10,541 nucleotides of DNA from an uncultured Eubacteriales bacterium. GTDB taxonomy: Bacteria > Bacillota > Clostridia > Oscillospirales > CAG-272. The DNA lies in contig CAKSPO010000052.1 in the NCBI GenBank assembly GCA_934481515.1, positions 1-10,541 of the forward strand. The letters are read 5' to 3'. Below the pieces are notes generated by a model, which was given only the letters and a program-made list of their open reading frames with translations, ran no database searches and had not been told where the DNA came from. Made by a program: the position numbers and the translations under genes. Positions 6,843-10,541 of this stretch are shown piece by piece (position 1 is the stretch's first letter; each line of letters begins with the position of its first letter).

Positions 6843-6939
6843 CGTTTGATCGATTTGAAATAGGTTCTTCGGAAAAGCTCGGAAAAGGAAAATGAAGCGA
6901 TTGCTGATTTTTTTCTGTCAGTTTGGTTCCTTTTTCTTC

Positions 6940-7416
6940 TTACGTATCAAAGGCGGAATCGAGATGCTCCGGAAGTTTATCAATGTGGCTTTCTCCGAGG
7001 ACGGTGATGCCGTTTCGCTTCAGAAGCGCGGTGGTGATGCCATCGCCCGGAATCAGACCGCCGTCAAATTTGCCGTTATGAATCTGCCCGCTCCCGCAGG
7101 AGGGGCTTTTTTCTTTCAGGACGGCTACGGTACAACGGTTTTCTTGGGCAATCCGCAGAACCGTTTCCGCTCCGTTCCGGTAGTTTTCCGTGACATCATG
7201 TCCGTCCTGCATTTTTACGCGGTCGCCGTCAATCTCGCTGGGCAGGCGCGGAATCGGAAGTCCGCCAAGGGATTCCGGGCAAACGGGAATCAGACGGTAG
7301 CGTTCCCGCAATGCAATGACGGCGGGGCAGGGCTTGCTTTTTCCGTCGTAACGGCAGGAGACACCGAGCAGGCAGGCGCTGACCAGGAGTGCCGGTTTTT
7401 TCGGTGTGCTGTTCAT
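6940..7416 (-). CDS. DUF523 family protein (YbbK/TudS-like, putative iron-sulfur desulfurase)
   Basis: This is a 158-residue stand-alone DUF523 protein. The family includes TudS, a thiouracil desulfurase that uses a [4Fe-4S] cluster held by three cysteines. The equivalent cysteines here are C15 (SACLLGVSCRYDG), C46 (PVCPE) and C107 (LKEKSPSCGSG). Other family hallmarks are GGLPIPR (51-57), DGHDVTENYRNGA (71-83) and GLIPGDGITTALL (120-132). The substrate in this organism is unknown, so the thionucleobase role is an inference from the characterised member. It starts inside the stop codon of the upstream ATPase gene (ATGA, 7416-7413) behind a GGAGAAG site. It is thus the last gene of a coupled operon. 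About 100 bases without features lie between its stop and the convergent terminator. Confidence 0.9.
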   Translation of the reverse strand: MNSTPKKPALLVSACLLGVSCRYDGKSKPCPAVIALRERYRLIPVCPESLGGLPIPRLPSEIDGDRVKMQDGHDVTENYRNGAETVLRIAQENRCTVAVLKEKSPSCGSGQIHNGKFDGGLIPGDGITTALLKRNGITVLGESHIDKLPEHLDSAFDT

Positions 7417-8639
7417 TTTTTTGCTTCTCCTTTGATTTTTTCCCAGTATGCCGCGGCGGACTGTTCGTTCTTATTGGGACCCGGATGATAGAAAGTCGTA
7501 TTTTTCAGGTCGTCCGGGAGATACTGCTGGCGGACATAGTGGTTTTCATAGTCATGTGGATAAAGGTATCCCTTGAAGAGCGGGCTTTGCAGATGTAGCG
7601 GGACATTGATTCCTTTCCCGCTTTCGACGCATTGCATAGCGGCGCTCACTGCGGCATCTGCGGAATTGGATTTCGGAGATGTGGCAAGCAGAATTGCGGC
7701 ATTGGCAAGCGGAATCCGGGCTTCCGGCATTCCAAGCTCCAATGCCGACTCACAGCAGGCGCGGGTGACCGCCGCCGCAATGGGATAGGCAAGCCCGACA
7801 TCCTCGGATGCCATGACCTGGAGCCTTCGGCAGACGGCGGGCAATTCGCCCAGAGAGAGCAGCTTTGCAAGGTAAAAGACAGCCGCGTCCGGGTCGGAGC
7901 CGCGGACGGATTTTTGCAGGCAGGAAAGCAGGTCGTAATGGGTATCGTCGTTAAAGTTGGAAACGGAGGTATCAAAGGTATCCACGTCCTCCCGGCGGAT
8001 TTCTCCGTCTGCCGCGTAGTAGGCGTTCTCAAACAGGACGATGGCGTGGCGCACGTCTCCGCGTGCGCAGTTGCCGATGTAATCGCAGATTTCCGGGGAT
8101 ACGGTTTTTTCGCTTCCGGATTCCTCGTTGAGATAGTTCAGCGCCCGGTGCAGAACCGGGGTCAGTGCCGCGGCGCTCACCGGCTTGAATTCAAACAGGG
8201 AAGCGCGGGAGAGAATCGCGTTATAAACAAAGAAATGCGGGTTTTCGGTGGTGGAGGCAATCAGGGTGATTCGTCCGTCCTCCATATATTCCAGGAGGGA
8301 CTGCTGTTGCTTGCGGTTGAAATATTGGATTTCGTCCAGATAAAGAAGAATGCCACCGGATCCGAATACATTACCTGTCTCACGCAGGATGTCCTTGACA
8401 TCCGAAAGGGAGGCAGAGGTGGCGTTCAGCTTCCGGAAGGTCATATCAGACATGCGTGCAATGAGGGTGGCGGCAGTTGTCTTTCCGGTTCCCGGAGGAC
8501 CGTAAAAGATCATGTTGCTGATTCTTCCGCCGGCGAGCATCCGGCGGATGACGCCGCGCGGACCGAACAAATGCTCCTGTCCGACGATACCGTCAAGATC
8601 GGTCGGACGCAGCAGATCCGCAAGCTGGGCATTTTTCAT
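7413..8639 (-). CDS. rarA: RarA/MgsA-type AAA+ ATPase (replication-associated recombination protein)
   Basis: RarA (MgsA, related to eukaryotic WRNIP1) is a DNA-dependent ATPase related to clamp-loader subunits. It acts at stalled replication forks and forms tetramers. The 408 residues match the family. Visible motifs are the N-terminal LADLLRPTDLDGIVGQEHLFG (6-26), Walker A GPPGTGKTT (47-55), Walker B LLYLDEIQYFN (98-108, with D102 and E103), sensor 1 ASTTENP (128-134) and LSRASLFEF (143-151). A helical C-terminal oligomerisation domain spans roughly 255-408 and includes YPHDYENHYVRQQYLP. The DEIQYF version replaces the DEIHRF seen in proteobacterial RarA and is probably a lineage variant. 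The ATG sits 7 bases after GGAGA and overlaps the upstream stop by 4 bases. Its stop in turn overlaps the DUF523 start. Confidence 0.94.
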   Translation of the reverse strand: MKNAQLADLLRPTDLDGIVGQEHLFGPRGVIRRMLAGGRISNMIFYGPPGTGKTTAATLIARMSDMTFRKLNATSASLSDVKDILRETGNVFGSGGILLYLDEIQYFNRKQQQSLLEYMEDGRITLIASTTENPHFFVYNAILSRASLFEFKPVSAAALTPVLHRALNYLNEESGSEKTVSPEICDYIGNCARGDVRHAIVLFENAYYAADGEIRREDVDTFDTSVSNFNDDTHYDLLSCLQKSVRGSDPDAAVFYLAKLLSLGELPAVCRRLQVMASEDVGLAYPIAAAVTRACCESALELGMPEARIPLANAAILLATSPKSNSADAAVSAAMQCVESGKGINVPLHLQSPLFKGYLYPHDYENHYVRQQYLPDDLKNTTFYHPGPNKNEQSAAAYWEKIKGEAKK

Positions 8640-10366
8640 GATTTCTCCTTTTCTCCGGGGCGTATTGCTTCCGCCTCCGAAGGATTGCTTCTGGGTTTGG
8701 TTTTTCTCTTTTTATTATAAAGCATTGCCGTGAGATTTGCAAGGTCTTTTTTTGCCGTGGCACGCAAATCCGCGGCGGCAAGAGCCAATAGGTTTGCACG
8801 GGTTTTCCGCTCTGCCAGAAGGGCTTGCATCCGATCGGTCAGGGTGGGGGCAGTCAGGTGAGAGAGCGGAAGAAGCTCCTGCCCGGCGGCGTTTGCAAAG
8901 GAAACAATTGCATCGCTCTCCTCTCCGGTGGGAATTCCGATGACGGGGCAGTGCGCGGCGGTTGCAAGCACCAGTCCCGGCAGGGAAAAGGAGATCGTGC
9001 CGACGGCACCGGCAAAAAGTGCCGCTGCGTCGGATGCCTCCCGCAGAGAGATCCAATGTCCGCCGGTGTGTGCGGCACCTGCCCGGGATGCCCTCCGATC
9101 CCGGTCGGAAAGTGCGATAAAAATCGGAATCAGGTGATTGTGCAGACAAAAAAGCCGGATGGCGGTTTTCGTAATCCGGCAGGGGAGCAGTTGTTCTTTT
9201 CCCCCGCGAAGGAGCACGCAGAGATATGCGCAATCCTGCGAGATGCCGTTCTTCAGAAGGATTGCGGAACAGCGTGTGACAGGCGGAAGCGGCATCAGAA
9301 CGGTCGGATCCGCGCCCTCATGCAGGTGCGCGGGATCAATGCAGGACAGATGCAGTCGGTGCATGGTTGCGGAATCCGCAGTGCTGAGATAGGCGCAGTT
9401 TTGGGTTAGCGCTGTTGTAAGCTGTTTTTGCGCCCGGGAGGCTTTGGCGCGGTGGGAAAGCGTTACGGCATATAAAACAGGCAGTACGCCGATCTGGCGG
9501 GACAGGCGGAGACGGAAAAGAAGTTTTGCGAAGCGGGAAAGCGGTCGGTCGGATTGCGTAAAAGTTCCGTGGCAGAGAAGCATATCGGCATGGAAAAGTG
9601 CGCCGATAAGGGCAAAGAGATTGGCTCTCCGGATTGCGGAAATACCGAAGCGGGCTTCTGTTTCTTCCGGCTTGGCGCTGAGCACCCGGAGACGGACATC
9701 GGGAGCAGCCTGACGCATAGCGGCAAGAATGCCGGAGAGCGCGGCGTAGCCTTCCATGGAAGCATCTCCGCATTTCCCGTCCAGCAACAGGGTACGGACG
9801 GGCGTTTCCCGATGTATGCTGTGGTATACGGAGAGCACTGTCCGGCTCCTTTCAGAAACAATGCCCGATTTGTCGGAGGATTTTTGGATGGGAGAGGGCG
9901 GCAGCACCGCGATCCGCTCTGCCGGGAGCGCGAAGCGGGAAAACAATATTTCCCGGATTTCCTCGGTTTCCGAAATGGTAAATTCGCCGAAAAACGGGCG
10001 GTGCACCGGATAAAAGAGGTCGTTTCTGCAAAGCACGGAAACCACCGCGACGGTTGTTTCCGGAATTTCCGATTTGCGCAGCAGAGAAGCGGCAGTAGGA
10101 GTCAGTGCGTGAAGAATGTCAAAATGTTCTTTTTGCAGAAGGCGGGCAAGGCGGCGGGAAAGCAATACCTTGCCGAAGGGGGTACCGCCATCGAGATTTT
10201 CCGGCAGTGCGGAAGCCGGAACCGCAAAATCCGGTGTCTTTGCGGTTCCGTCGGCGGAAAAGAGAAAAACCTTGTTTCCGGAGGATGTGATGTCATGACA
10301 CAGGCTTTGCAGATACTTTTTCGGCAGTTCTCCAGTGGATCCGTCTGCCAGATACAGAATTTTCAT
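8636..10366 (-). CDS. GT4-like domain fused to a degenerate polysaccharide pyruvyltransferase (CsaB-like) module
   Basis: This is a 576-residue cytoplasmic protein with two recognisable parts. Residues 1-160 look like the N-terminal Rossmann domain of a GT4-type glycosyltransferase (MKILYLADGS, HFDILHALTP, ERIAVLPPSP), but the matching sugar-nucleotide-binding C-terminal domain is not present. Residues about 190-500 follow the pattern of polysaccharide pyruvyltransferases such as CsaB: LLLDGKCGD, VRLRVLSAKPEETEARFGISAI (225-246), ADMLLCHGTFTQ (260-271), VLPVLYA (294-300) and ADPTVLMPLPP (352-362). Near 456-482 comes GTISFSLPGLVLATAAHCPVIGIP. Family signatures are altered: the glycine-rich SGGG loop reads CHGT, and the usual R-L-H triad aligns with S461-L-P463. 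It may be a pseudo-enzyme or have a new specificity. A basic tail ends the protein. The ATG has GAGGTGA upstream. The stop overlaps rarA by 4 bases. Domain calls are by eye. Confidence 0.6.
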   Translation of the reverse strand: MKILYLADGSTGELPKKYLQSLCHDITSSGNKVFLFSADGTAKTPDFAVPASALPENLDGGTPFGKVLLSRRLARLLQKEHFDILHALTPTAASLLRKSEIPETTVAVVSVLCRNDLFYPVHRPFFGEFTISETEEIREILFSRFALPAERIAVLPPSPIQKSSDKSGIVSERSRTVLSVYHSIHRETPVRTLLLDGKCGDASMEGYAALSGILAAMRQAAPDVRLRVLSAKPEETEARFGISAIRRANLFALIGALFHADMLLCHGTFTQSDRPLSRFAKLLFRLRLSRQIGVLPVLYAVTLSHRAKASRAQKQLTTALTQNCAYLSTADSATMHRLHLSCIDPAHLHEGADPTVLMPLPPVTRCSAILLKNGISQDCAYLCVLLRGGKEQLLPCRITKTAIRLFCLHNHLIPIFIALSDRDRRASRAGAAHTGGHWISLREASDAAALFAGAVGTISFSLPGLVLATAAHCPVIGIPTGEESDAIVSFANAAGQELLPLSHLTAPTLTDRMQALLAERKTRANLLALAAADLRATAKKDLANLTAMLYNKKRKTKPRSNPSEAEAIRPGEKEKS

Positions 10367-10428
10367 TGTCTCACCTCGGAAAATAGTGTTCCGGGCAGGC
10401 GGGAATTTTATGTAAAACGGAGGAGAAT

Positions 10429-10541
10429 TTATTGCTCCCGATATTCCGCCGGAGAGACACCGGTCGTCTTTTTGAAGGTGCGGGAGAAATATGCTGCGTC
10501 CCGAAATCCGGAAAAGGCAGCGATTTCGTTGATGGTATAGT
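10429..10541 (-). CDS. AraC-family transcriptional regulator, C-terminal end (cut by window edge)
   Basis: Only the last 36 residues and the stop are in the window. They contain the second helix-turn-helix of the AraC/XylS DNA-binding domain: TINEIAAFSGFRDAAYFSR, followed by TFKKTTGVSPAEYREQ. This is the classical AraC signature, ending four residues after the SPAEYR motif. The N-terminal ligand or sensor domain lies outside the window, so the effector and targets cannot be inferred. The next gene on the same strand starts 62 bases downstream. No terminator was seen in that gap, so the regulator could share a transcript with the glycosyltransferase-like gene. Confidence 0.93.
   Translation of the reverse strand, partial: YTINEIAAFSGFRDAAYFSRTFKKTTGVSPAEYREQ

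Noticed and set aside
7632..8720. 362-codon open frame on the plus strand
   Set aside because: It is antisense to rarA and has the glycine- and valine-rich composition expected of a shadow frame. RarA's Walker motifs are clear.
9554..10540. 328-codon open frame on the plus strand
   Set aside because: It is antisense to the glycosyltransferase-like gene and the AraC end. The minus-strand frame has a good ribosome-binding site, coupling to rarA and domain motifs.
1..10541. CRISPR arrays, tRNA or rRNA genes, riboswitches and phage or defence genes
   Set aside because: None was seen. There are no regularly spaced repeats, no tRNA-like cloverleaf and no integrase or nuclease genes in the window.

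Overview
The window looks like chromosomal DNA from a strictly anaerobic, moderately GC-rich member of the Clostridia (Oscillospiraceae/Ruminococcaceae-like; this is inferred from gene order and protein style, not from a database match). Its centrepiece is a complete six-gene Rnf operon in the order C-D-G-E-A-B. That is the usual clostridial arrangement for the membrane complex that passes electrons from reduced ferredoxin to NAD+ and pumps Na+ or H+.

Layout. Positions 1-737 hold no intact gene. They contain a decayed GNAT acetyltransferase (206-396) with a frameshift and a stop codon. It ends at a strong hairpin (391-422), followed by about 300 bases of hairpin-rich non-coding sequence. A near-consensus sigma-A promoter (738-766) drives rnfC (832-2157). 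A terminator-like hairpin overlaps the rnfC stop codon and precedes rnfD (2222-3223). The genes rnfG, rnfE and rnfA are then joined by 4-base stop/start overlaps, followed by rnfB (5053-5880). A LacX-type aldose 1-epimerase-like gene (5902-6774) follows rnfB by 21 bases and shares its transcript, which ends at a strong intrinsic terminator (6795-6842).

The rest is on the minus strand and converges on that terminator. In transcription order it holds: the last 36 residues of an AraC-family regulator (10541-10429); a 576-residue protein with an N-terminal GT4-like Rossmann domain joined to a degenerate polysaccharide pyruvyltransferase (CsaB-like) module (10366-8636); a RarA/MgsA-type AAA+ ATPase (8639-7413); and a small DUF523/TudS-like protein (7416-6940). 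The last three overlap stop-to-start by 4 bases at each junction, so they are almost certainly one translationally coupled operon.

How the genes fit together. RnfB takes electrons from ferredoxin through many [4Fe-4S] clusters. RnfA/E hold a membrane-embedded cluster, RnfD and RnfG carry covalent FMN, and RnfC delivers electrons to NAD+. The epimerase is probably only co-transcribed. The minus-strand operon has no obvious single pathway. Its most unusual member is the glycosyltransferase/pyruvyltransferase-like fusion, whose family-typical active-site residues appear to have been lost.
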